12,041 nt of DNA from an uncultured Selenomonadaceae bacterium (GTDB lineage: Bacteria > Bacillota > Negativicutes > Selenomonadales > Selenomonadaceae). The notes under the pieces are model-generated. The model was not told the origin of the DNA. It worked only from the letters and a program-made list of their open reading frames with translations, and did no database searches. Below are positions 6,009-12,041 of the stretch, piece by piece. The DNA is taken from positions 1 to 12,041 of the forward strand of contig CAJOPK010000058.1 of assembly GCA_905236255.1 (NCBI GenBank), written 5' to 3'. The stretch's first letter is position 1. Every line of letters begins with the position of its first letter. Both the position numbers and the translations under genes were made by a program.

Positions 6009-6647
6009 ATGGAATTTATCAGCCGGCCCGGAGAAATAGAAAATCGAAGTATGGAAATAATCGCGCCTTATCTGAAGGGAATGAACTTGACGGAAGATGA
6101 GAAAAAAGTTTATTCCCGGATTATTCATGCCGCCGGAGACCCGGAATATGCGCCGATAATCAAAATTCATCCGGAAGCAATTTCCTCAATAAAATCCGCA
6201 ATTTCCGCCGGCAAAAATATTTATGCCGATGTCGAAATGGTACGCACCGGAATAAACAAAAGAGTTTTGAAAAAATTCGGCGGTGAAGTTTTCTGCAAAG
6301 TTTCCGATGATGAAGTCCGTAAATTTGCGGAAGGAGAAAAAATTACCCGGTCAATGGCGGCGATGAGAATCTTCGGAAAAGATTTAAAAGGATCGGTTGT
6401 AGCTGTGGGAAATGCGCCGACGGCACTTTTTGAAGTTTTGCGGCTTGCGCGGGAAGAAGATATTTGTCCGGCTGCAATAGTCGGAATACCTGTGGGTTTT
6501 GTGGGGGCGGCGGATTCAAAAGCGGAATTGGCGGCACAAAATAAAATTCCGTTTATCACGGTTTCCGGAACAAAGGGCGGAAGTCCGATTGCCGTTGCCG
6601 CAATAAACGCAATTTTATATATGATTGACGAAACGAGGGGACTTTAA
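6009..6647 (+). CDS. cbiC: Cobalt-precorrin-8 methylmutase
   Basis: CbiC/CobH moves the methyl group from C-11 to C-12 of precorrin-8 (the cobalt form in anaerobes) to give (hydrogeno)cobyrinate in cobalamin synthesis. The 212 residues show the family hallmarks: SRIIHAAGDPEYA with the catalytic His40, DVEMVRTGI (74-82), VAVGNAPTALFEVLRL, AAIVGIPVGFVGAADSK and TKGGSPIAVAAINAI at the C-terminus. The ATG at 6009 has GGAGG (5996-6000) at 8 bases; a TTG at 5994 in frame lies before that site and is rejected. It is the last gene of the plus-strand run, 20 bases after the module's third gene. No other cobalamin gene is nearby, which is odd because cbiC usually sits in a cbi cluster. The function call is secure; why it sits here is unknown. 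Confidence 0.95.
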   Translation: MEFISRPGEIENRSMEIIAPYLKGMNLTEDEKKVYSRIIHAAGDPEYAPIIKIHPEAISSIKSAISAGKNIYADVEMVRTGINKRVLKKFGGEVFCKVSDDEVRKFAEGEKITRSMAAMRIFGKDLKGSVVAVGNAPTALFEVLRLAREEDICPAAIVGIPVGFVGAADSKAELAAQNKIPFITVSGTKGGSPIAVAAINAILYMIDETRGL

Positions 6648-6649
6648 CC

Positions 6650-7525
6650 TCAACCTTTGTTTACGATGAAACTGTAACCGGCATCAAACGATTCTTCCAC
6701 CGGAAGTGAAATTATGCCGTCCTTTTCGGAAATGTCGCCTTTGAAATCGGCAAAATCCGCATGACCGAGCCAAGGTTCAATGCAGAGGAAGGGCGCGCCT
6801 TCTTTCGTCCAAATTCCCCAGAACGGAAAACCTTTTGCCCGAACGGTAACGGACTTTTTGCTCTTGCGCGAACAAATCGAAACTTCATCGGATTTCAGAT
6901 CGTCAAAGACAAGCGCGTCGTCTTTGAAAAGTTCGTAATTCAAGTCAAGTTCCTTTCCGTTCAAACAGGCAACTCTGTCATGAGAAAGAGGGCCGGACGG
7001 CAAAAGCATGATTCGCTCCGAATTTTCCGCACGATCGAATTTCAAATAACAGTCTTCAAATTTTTCGCCGTCAACAATCGGGCATTTGAGAGCGGGATGC
7101 GCTCCGATTGAAAAGTAAATTTTTTTGTCGTCAAGATTTTTTACCGTCCAGAGAAGTTCGACGGTATTTTCTTTCAAGACGTAAGCAATCTCCAAGCGGA
7201 ATTTGTAAGGATAGACTTTCAAAGTTTCTTCGCTCCATTGAAGTGCAAAGACCACTTCGTCCGCCGCCTCGCGAATACATTCAAAATCTGAAGTACGGGC
7301 AAAACCGTGTCCCGGCAAGTCATATTCTTTTCCTTCCGCACGATATTTTCCGTCAACAAGTTTGCCGACAATCGGAAACAGCACCGGCGAAGAATATTTC
7401 CACCATTTCGGATCCGAATCGAAAAGATATTCCGTGCCGTCGGAAATTTCGGTAATTGATTTCAATTCCGCTCCGCGATCGGCAACCGTAATTTTCAAAG
7501 CATCATTTTGCAAAGTGTGAATCAT
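6650..7525 (-). CDS. Aldose 1-epimerase family protein, LacX-like
   Basis: A galactose-mutarotase-fold protein of 291 residues that probably interconverts alpha and beta anomers of a sugar or sugar phosphate in the cytoplasm. It shows SPVLFPIVGKL (46-56), LPGHGFAR (70-77) with His73, SIGAHPALKC (139-148) with His143, and the C-terminal FLCIEPWLGHAD with Glu250, the probable catalytic base of the family. This pattern suits the LacX subgroup, whose substrate is not firmly known, better than classical GalM. The start at 7525 is backed by AAGGAG 8 bases upstream on the minus strand. The stop lies 2 bases from the cbiC stop in convergent orientation, with no terminator hairpin between. The DUF4422 gene ends 84 bases upstream, so the gene may be read through from it or have its own promoter. 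Confidence 0.88.
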   Translation of the reverse strand: MIHTLQNDALKITVADRGAELKSITEISDGTEYLFDSDPKWWKYSSPVLFPIVGKLVDGKYRAEGKEYDLPGHGFARTSDFECIREAADEVVFALQWSEETLKVYPYKFRLEIAYVLKENTVELLWTVKNLDDKKIYFSIGAHPALKCPIVDGEKFEDCYLKFDRAENSERIMLLPSGPLSHDRVACLNGKELDLNYELFKDDALVFDDLKSDEVSICSRKSKKSVTVRAKGFPFWGIWTKEGAPFLCIEPWLGHADFADFKGDISEKDGIISLPVEESFDAGYSFIVNKG

Positions 7526-7609
7526 GAAAAATTCTCCTTCCCCAAAACATTAAAAAAACTCGCAGATAATTTTTCCGGATATTTTCCGGTGAAAATGTGA
7601 AAATCCTCT

Positions 7610-9133
7610 TTAATCCCGAAGAAAAATCGGCAATTCAAAAATTTTCAACCGATTTTTCAAAAGCCATACAGTCCACATTCTTTCGGCAAAATATCCGAAA
7701 ATTCTGCGCGAACTTCCCGGAAGTTTTTCCACGTCAACGACCGACCGAAATTCTTGAAAAGCCGGAAGAATGAACGAAAACAACCATTTGCAATAAGCAT
7801 CAAAAACGTGTTTGCGCGTGACAAACATATTGCACTTGTAAAACGAATAACCGCTTATTACTTTTTCAAAGGCTTCAAGATAGTCGGGTTGATTTTGTGC
7901 CAAAGATTTTTTGAGAATGTTTAAAGCCTTTCCGGTAACTTCTTCCCCCGCATCGTTGTAAAAATACTCCAATTGCGTCACATAAGTTTGTAACTCTTCT
8001 CCAAGCAAAATATCACATTTGTCGAGGAGTTCAAAAGCTCGCTGACCGGTTAAAATTTTATCGTCGGAAAAATTTTTCGGATCCGAATGAATCGGCAAAT
8101 CCAAAAAATAGCGGCGATAATGTGCAAGTCCGATTATTTCGGCAGTCGAATTTTTCCACATATGATAGAACGCGGTCAATTCGTTCAGGTAAGGATTTAA
8201 CCGGCTTATGTTGTCCCCGACATCGTCCGGGATAAATCCCAAATCTTTTTCGGCATATTTATGACCGGCATGAATCGTTACATATTCCGGCGACAAACTT
8301 TTCGGCGGATCAAATTTTTTGTGGGCGCAAATATAGATTTTCAAATCCTTTTTTCGTTTGCGACCGAGTACGAAAAGAACACCGCCGGAAATTTTTACTG
8401 CGGAAAAATTTTCAAATTCTTCTTTTGCGGAATTTAACCCTTTGAACGCATCGGAGTTCATTCTTGCGAAAATCAAAATGCCCGCACCGAAATTGTTTGT
8501 TTGTGCAAGAATATTTTTGAGTTCCTCAAAAGTTCGTTCCTTTGTGAAAAGGACGGCGGAATAATTTTTGAAACGACATTCTTCCGGTGAATTGTAAATC
8601 CGGTTGTAAAGATTTTCGCAAAGCGGAAATTTTTCTTCCGGTATAATTCCGTCAATCTCCGTCTTTAAATTTGCCGGTTTCAGGTTTACGAAACACTTTC
8701 CGAAATTGCCGTCAAAGTCCAAAATATTTTTCAGATTTAAACGCCCGAATGTCGCAAGCAAATCGAAATCAAGTTTCGGAGAAGAAAATCCGTCGCTCAC
8801 ATGTTCCCGGAAAAATTCAATCGTGCAAATTTGATAATTGAAAAGCCCGAGACCGTTAAACCTCCTGATAAAGTTAAGACGTTCGACGGTATCGGTAAAA
8901 ACGCAGTAATCAATTTTGCCGTCGTCAAAAAATCTTTTGATCGTTTCAATCGTAAAAATTTCGGGGTCTTTTGAAATTTCGGATCCGATCACCGGAAAAA
9001 ATTTTAATTTTTTCGGCAAATCAAATTCCACACGACCGAGAACGGCAACGGTTTTGCCGACGTTTTTTTGAACAAAGTCGTTAAAATTTCCGCAAATCAA
9101 AATACTCGGAATGTATCCGCGCAAATTTTCCAT
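7610..9133 (-). CDS. DUF4422 glycosyltransferase with an uncharacterised N-terminal domain
   Basis: Residues about 263-507 are a DUF4422 domain: LKIYICAHKKF at its start, IHAGHKYAEKDLGFIPDDVG, NELTAFYHMWKN, and the hallmark EIIGLAHYRRYF (332-343). Proteins with this domain are found in capsule and exopolysaccharide loci and are taken to be glycosyltransferases that build surface glycans. Residues 1-260 do not match a family I recognise. They show alternating strands and helices (SILICGNFNDF, TVAVLGRVEFDL, NYSAVLFTKERTFEEL, GAGILIFARM, GGVLFVLGRK), which could be a Rossmann-like or degenerate methyltransferase-like domain; this is a guess. There is no signal peptide or membrane segment. The start at 9133 has GAGGGA 6 bases upstream, overlapping the metG stop, so it is the second gene of a metG operon. 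Acceptor and donor sugars are unknown. Confidence 0.8.
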   Translation of the reverse strand: MENLRGYIPSILICGNFNDFVQKNVGKTVAVLGRVEFDLPKKLKFFPVIGSEISKDPEIFTIETIKRFFDDGKIDYCVFTDTVERLNFIRRFNGLGLFNYQICTIEFFREHVSDGFSSPKLDFDLLATFGRLNLKNILDFDGNFGKCFVNLKPANLKTEIDGIIPEEKFPLCENLYNRIYNSPEECRFKNYSAVLFTKERTFEELKNILAQTNNFGAGILIFARMNSDAFKGLNSAKEEFENFSAVKISGGVLFVLGRKRKKDLKIYICAHKKFDPPKSLSPEYVTIHAGHKYAEKDLGFIPDDVGDNISRLNPYLNELTAFYHMWKNSTAEIIGLAHYRRYFLDLPIHSDPKNFSDDKILTGQRAFELLDKCDILLGEELQTYVTQLEYFYNDAGEEVTGKALNILKKSLAQNQPDYLEAFEKVISGYSFYKCNMFVTRKHVFDAYCKWLFSFILPAFQEFRSVVDVEKLPGSSRRIFGYFAERMWTVWLLKNRLKIFELPIFLRD

Positions 9134-9142
9134 AAAAATCCC

Positions 9143-11080
9143 TCATTTGACTTTTGCTCCGACAGGCATTTCCGTCGTCAAAACTTCCAATTTGTTGCCC
9201 TTGCCTGCCGCCAAAATCATACCTTGCGATACAACGCCGCGAATTTTTGTCGGTTTCAAATTCATGACCAAAATTACATTTTTCCCGACAAGTTCATCCG
9301 GTGAATAATATCTTGCAACTCCGGAAACGACTTCGCGAATTTCGCCGTCGCCCGGATCAACCGTCAATTTCAAAAGCGCGTCGGTTTCCGGAATTTTTTC
9401 GGCGGTCAAAACTTTGACAACCCGCAAATGAATTTTTGAAAAGTCCTCAATCGAAATTGTTTCTTCTTCGGATTTTTTTGCCGGAGATTTTTTCTTTTCG
9501 GATTTTTGTACCGGCTCCGGTTTTTCGACTTCAATGCGCGGGAAAAGTGCTTCAGGTTTTCCGACTTCATGATTTTTTTCAAGTTTGCCGAAATCAGTCG
9601 CGTCCTCAATCGTAATATTCTCAAAAGACCCGGAAATTTTTAACTGCTCATGAATTTTGCGGGCAGTTGCCGGCATGAAAGGCGAAATCAAAATTCCGAC
9701 AATTCGGAGAGATTCGGCAAGATTGTAAAGGACGTTTGCAAGATTTTGTTTTTGACTTTCATCTTTTGCCAACTTCCAAGGCATTGTTTCGTCAATGTAT
9801 TTGTTGGCACGACCTATGAAAGTCCAAATAATTTTGACGGCATCGGAAATTTGCATGGACTCCATGAGATTGTAATATTCCTCGACGGTCTTTAATGCGG
9901 CAGATTTAATTTCCGAATCAGTTTCACTTTCGCCGGAAGATTCAAGCAAAATACCGCCCTGAAATTTATCGATCATATTCAAGGTTCTGTGCAGAAGATT
10001 ACCCAGATCATTGGCAAGATCCGAATTTATCCGGGTTATCAGTGCGTCGCGATTGAAATTTCCGTCCTGTCCCAAAGTAATTTCGCGCAGAAGGAAATAT
10101 CGAATTGCGTCCGCGCCAAATTCCTCGATAAGCAAAATGGGATCCACCACATTCCCCTTTGACTTTGACATTTTGTCGCCTTCGATTACAAGCCAGCCGT
10201 GACCGTAAACTTTTTTGGGGAGTTCGATCCCCAAAGCCATCAAAATGCAACCCCAGATGATTGTGTGGAATCGGACAATTTCTTTTCCGACCAAATGCAA
10301 ATCAGCCGGCCAAAACTTTTTAAATTTCTCCGGATCGTCCAAGAATCCGATCGACGTAAGATAATTGCTCAAAGCGTCAAACCAAACGTAAATCACATGC
10401 TTTTCGTCGCCGGGAACCGGAATACCCCAATCAAAAGAAGTCCGGGAAATGCAGAGATCCTCAAGCCCGCGCTTGATGAAATTTATCATTTCGTTTCGAC
10501 GTGATTTCGGTTCCAAAAAGTCCGGATTGTCCTCGATATATTTCAGAACGGCATCGGCATATTTCGACATTTTAAAAAAATAAGCCTCTTCCGAAACTTT
10601 TTCAACCGGGCGGTGACAATCGGGACAACAGCCGTTTTCGTCAAGTTGCAATTCCGTCCAATACGATTCGCAGGGCGTGCAGTAAAGTCCGGTATATTCG
10701 CCTTTGTAAATATCGCCTTTTGCCTGAATACGCCGAAAAATTTCCCGAACGACTTTATGATGACGTTGTTCACTCGTCCGGAGAAAATCGTCGTTTGAAA
10801 TTCCCAGAAGTTTCCAAAGTTCCCGAAAACCCGCAACGATTTTGTCAACGTATTCAATGGGAGTGACTCCCGCCGCCTCAGCCGATTTTTGAATTTTTTG
10901 CCCGTGTTCGTCGGAGCCGGTCAAAAAGAAAACGTCGTAACCGGCAAGTCTTTTAAATCTCGCAATCGCATCGGCAATGGTGGTGCAATAGGCGTGTCCT
11001 ATGTGCAATTTTGCGCTCGGATAATAAATCGGAGTTGTGATGTAATAAGGTACGCCCGTTTTGTTTTTAATCTCGCTCAT
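9143..11080 (-). CDS. metG: Methionyl-tRNA synthetase with C-terminal tRNA-binding domain
   Basis: This enzyme charges tRNA-Met with methionine for translation initiation and elongation. The 645-residue form shows the class I HIGH motif (LHIGH, 25-29), TGSDEHGQKI (54-63), a four-cysteine zinc knuckle (C134-x2-C137 and C152-x2-C155), YVWFDALSNY (231-240), and KMSKS (303-307). The anticodon-binding helical domain follows. A Lys/Glu/Pro-rich linker (about 510-540) leads to a C-terminal OB-fold EMAP/Trbp111-like domain with VVKVLTAEKIPETDALLKL and NLKPTKIRGVVSQGM, which helps dimerisation and tRNA binding. The ATG at 11080 has GAAGGTGA 7 bases upstream; an in-frame start at 11149 would add 23 basic residues with no ribosome binding site and is rejected. 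No T-box or SAM riboswitch consensus is visible in the leader. Confidence 0.97.
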   Translation of the reverse strand: MSEIKNKTGVPYYITTPIYYPSAKLHIGHAYCTTIADAIARFKRLAGYDVFFLTGSDEHGQKIQKSAEAAGVTPIEYVDKIVAGFRELWKLLGISNDDFLRTSEQRHHKVVREIFRRIQAKGDIYKGEYTGLYCTPCESYWTELQLDENGCCPDCHRPVEKVSEEAYFFKMSKYADAVLKYIEDNPDFLEPKSRRNEMINFIKRGLEDLCISRTSFDWGIPVPGDEKHVIYVWFDALSNYLTSIGFLDDPEKFKKFWPADLHLVGKEIVRFHTIIWGCILMALGIELPKKVYGHGWLVIEGDKMSKSKGNVVDPILLIEEFGADAIRYFLLREITLGQDGNFNRDALITRINSDLANDLGNLLHRTLNMIDKFQGGILLESSGESETDSEIKSAALKTVEEYYNLMESMQISDAVKIIWTFIGRANKYIDETMPWKLAKDESQKQNLANVLYNLAESLRIVGILISPFMPATARKIHEQLKISGSFENITIEDATDFGKLEKNHEVGKPEALFPRIEVEKPEPVQKSEKKKSPAKKSEEETISIEDFSKIHLRVVKVLTAEKIPETDALLKLTVDPGDGEIREVVSGVARYYSPDELVGKNVILVMNLKPTKIRGVVSQGMILAAGKGNKLEVLTTEMPVGAKVK

Positions 11081-11160
11081 GAAAAAAATCACCTTCACAA
11101 TTTTTATTTTCAATTTGTTTTTTCCGTAAATGCGCGAATTTTCCTGCAAAAAAATCCCCG

Positions 11161-11174
11161 ACGAAAATTTTCGT
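11161..11174. repeat. 14-base perfect palindrome in the metG-eno intergenic region
   Basis: ACGAAAATTTTCGT reads the same on both strands. It lies 81 bases upstream of the metG start and about 175 bases upstream of eno, within a region that would hold the divergent promoters. It could be a repressor site or a small hairpin; the AT-rich centre makes a chance origin possible. The rest of the 267-base gap (11081-11347) shows no open reading frame with coding character. Confidence 0.35.
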
Positions 11175-11272
11175 ATATTTTTTGTTTTCCGTTCAATCGG
11201 CGCAAAATAAAGCCGGTTCGGAAATTTACGGCACGGGTTGAGAAAAGTTTTTGGAAAATTTTATCAAAAATC

Positions 11273-11300
11273 TTGAATTTAGATTTTCAGCCGGTATAAT
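11273..11300 (+). promoter_or_regulatory. Promoter of eno (sigma-70 type)
   Basis: TTGAAT (11273-11278, 4 of 6 matches) and a perfect TATAAT (11295-11300) are separated by 16 bases. Transcription would begin near 11307, giving a leader of about 40 bases before the eno ATG at 11348. The ribosome binding site AAGGGGGA lies at 11332-11339. The quality of the -10 element suits a highly expressed glycolytic gene. Confidence 0.7.
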
Positions 11301-11304
11301 ACCG
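11292..11304. promoter_or_regulatory. 13-base palindrome over the eno -10 element, possible operator
   Basis: CGGTAT, a central A, and ATACCG form a perfect palindrome that wholly contains the TATAAT box. A dimeric regulator bound here would block RNA polymerase. TATAAT followed by A is itself partly self-complementary, which accounts for some of the symmetry; the flanking CGG/CCG arms are the less expected part. No regulator is known from this window. Confidence 0.3.
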
Positions 11305-11347
11305 ATATGTTTTAAAAGTTTTTTCTTTGATAAGGGGGAAATTTCTG

Positions 11348-12041
11348 ATGGCGAAAATTGAAAAAGTTATCGGTCGTGAAATTATTGATTCTCGCGGCAA
11401 TCCTACCGTTGAAGTCGATGTTATCCTCGAAAACGGCGTTTGCGGTCGTGCGGCGGTTCCTTCCGGCGCATCCACCGGCGAAAACGAAGCACTCGAACTC
11501 CGTGACGGCGACAAAGGTCGTTATCTCGGCAAAGGTGTTTTGAAAGCCGTCGAAAACGTCAACAAAGTTATTGCTCCGGCAATTCAGGGCGATTGCGTTC
11601 TCGATCAGCGCGCTCTCGACTACAAGATGATTGAACTCGATGGAACTCCCACAAAGAGTAAACTCGGTGCAAATGCGGTTCTCGGTGTTTCACTTGCCGC
11701 AGCGAAAGCCGGCGCACAATATGTCGGTCTTCCCCTTTATCGTTATATCGGCGGTTGCAACACCTACAAACTTCCGGTTCCGATGATGAACATCATCAAC
11801 GGCGGCGCACATTCCGATGCTCCGATTGCGTTCCAGGAATTCATGATTCGTCCGGTCGGCGCACCGACGATCCGTGAAGCAATTCGCATGGGCGCGGAAG
11901 TTTTCCATAACCTCGCAAAAATCCTCAAAGGTCGCGGACTTTCCACAGCCGTCGGCGATGAAGGCGGTTTTGCCCCGAAACTTAACGGTATTGAGGACGC
12001 TCTTCAGGTTATCGTTGACGCTATCGAAAAAGCCGGCTACA
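11348..12041 (+). CDS. eno: Enolase (partial, runs off the window)
   Basis: Enolase interconverts 2-phosphoglycerate and phosphoenolpyruvate in glycolysis. The first 231 residues are present, of a usual length near 430. Visible are the N-terminal REIIDSRGNPTVEVDV, VPSGASTGENEALELRDGD with the mobile loop Ser, GANAVLGVSLA, PVPMMNIINGGAHSDAPI with the catalytic-loop His155, FQEFMIRPVGA, and VGDEGGFAP with Glu205, the family's general acid. The HSDAPIAFQEFMI variant differs from the HADNNVDIQEFMI of B. subtilis and E. coli. ATG 11348 is preceded by AAGGGGGA at 8 bases. Codon use leans to CTC, CGT, GGT and GTT, unlike the TTG/CTT-rich genes to the left, consistent with high expression. It is transcribed divergently from metG. 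Confidence 0.97.
   Translation, partial: MAKIEKVIGREIIDSRGNPTVEVDVILENGVCGRAAVPSGASTGENEALELRDGDKGRYLGKGVLKAVENVNKVIAPAIQGDCVLDQRALDYKMIELDGTPTKSKLGANAVLGVSLAAAKAGAQYVGLPLYRYIGGCNTYKLPVPMMNIINGGAHSDAPIAFQEFMIRPVGAPTIREAIRMGAEVFHNLAKILKGRGLSTAVGDEGGFAPKLNGIEDALQVIVDAIEKAGY

Noticed and set aside
7571..7589. TTTTCCGG direct repeat (7571-7578 and 7582-7589) after the DUF4422 gene as a terminator
   Set aside because: The only pairing is a 4-base CCGG stem with a 7-base loop, and the nearest T-run on the minus strand is too far away.
11081..11149. N-terminal extension of MetG by 23 residues
   Set aside because: No binding site precedes 11149. The ATG at 11080 has GAAGGTGA in place and gives the usual MetRS N-terminus.
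11081..11347. T-box or SAM riboswitch in the metG leader
   Set aside because: Methionine genes in Firmicutes often have these, but neither the T-box consensus nor SAM-riboswitch helices are visible on the minus strand here.
1..12041. tRNA, rRNA, CRISPR array, insertion sequence or integration site
   Set aside because: No cloverleaf sequence, spaced direct repeats, transposase frame or terminal inverted repeats were found on either strand by eye.

Overview
The window reads as chromosomal DNA of a diderm Firmicute, most likely a member of the Negativicutes (Selenomonas relatives). This is an inference from gene content. An LptD/OstA-type outer-membrane protein and the two separate halves of the ADP-heptose enzyme RfaE show a lipopolysaccharide outer membrane. 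The strong GGAGG-type ribosome binding sites, frequent TTG/GTG starts, AT-rich codon use and the enolase variant (motif HSDAPIAFQEFM) fit a low-to-mid-GC Firmicute. No RNA gene, CRISPR array or insertion sequence was found.

Left block, plus strand (121-6647): seven closely spaced genes, probably one transcription unit with gaps of 12-36 bases. They are an LptD-like outer-membrane protein, rfaE1 (heptose-7-phosphate kinase), rfaE2 (heptose-1-phosphate adenylyltransferase), three genes of unknown function, and cbiC (cobalt-precorrin-8 methylmutase). The three unknown genes are an N-terminally zinc-ribboned P-loop GTPase (3244-4404), a soluble all-helical protein (4425-5057), and a two-domain protein with a proline-rich linker (5071-5988). 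They are the best candidate in this window for an undescribed system. The GTPase resembles the TRAFAC-clade GTPases found in modular bacterial conflict or signalling operons, and the other two look like its dedicated partners.

Middle block, minus strand (6650-11080): a LacX-like aldose 1-epimerase family protein lies convergent to cbiC with a 2-base gap. To its right, metG (methionyl-tRNA synthetase) is followed 9 bases downstream by a 507-residue protein. That protein carries a C-terminal DUF4422 glycosyltransferase domain and an uncharacterised N-terminal half.

Right edge: a 267-base divergent intergenic region (11081-11347) holds the promoter of eno, with a perfect TATAAT inside a 13-base palindrome, and a second 14-base palindrome. 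eno (11348 to the window edge) is partial, with codon use typical of a highly expressed gene.

Taken together, the left operon serves the cell envelope (heptose activation for LPS core, LPS insertion). The GTPase module has been placed within this envelope transcription unit, and the minus-strand DUF4422 gene adds another probable surface-glycan enzyme.
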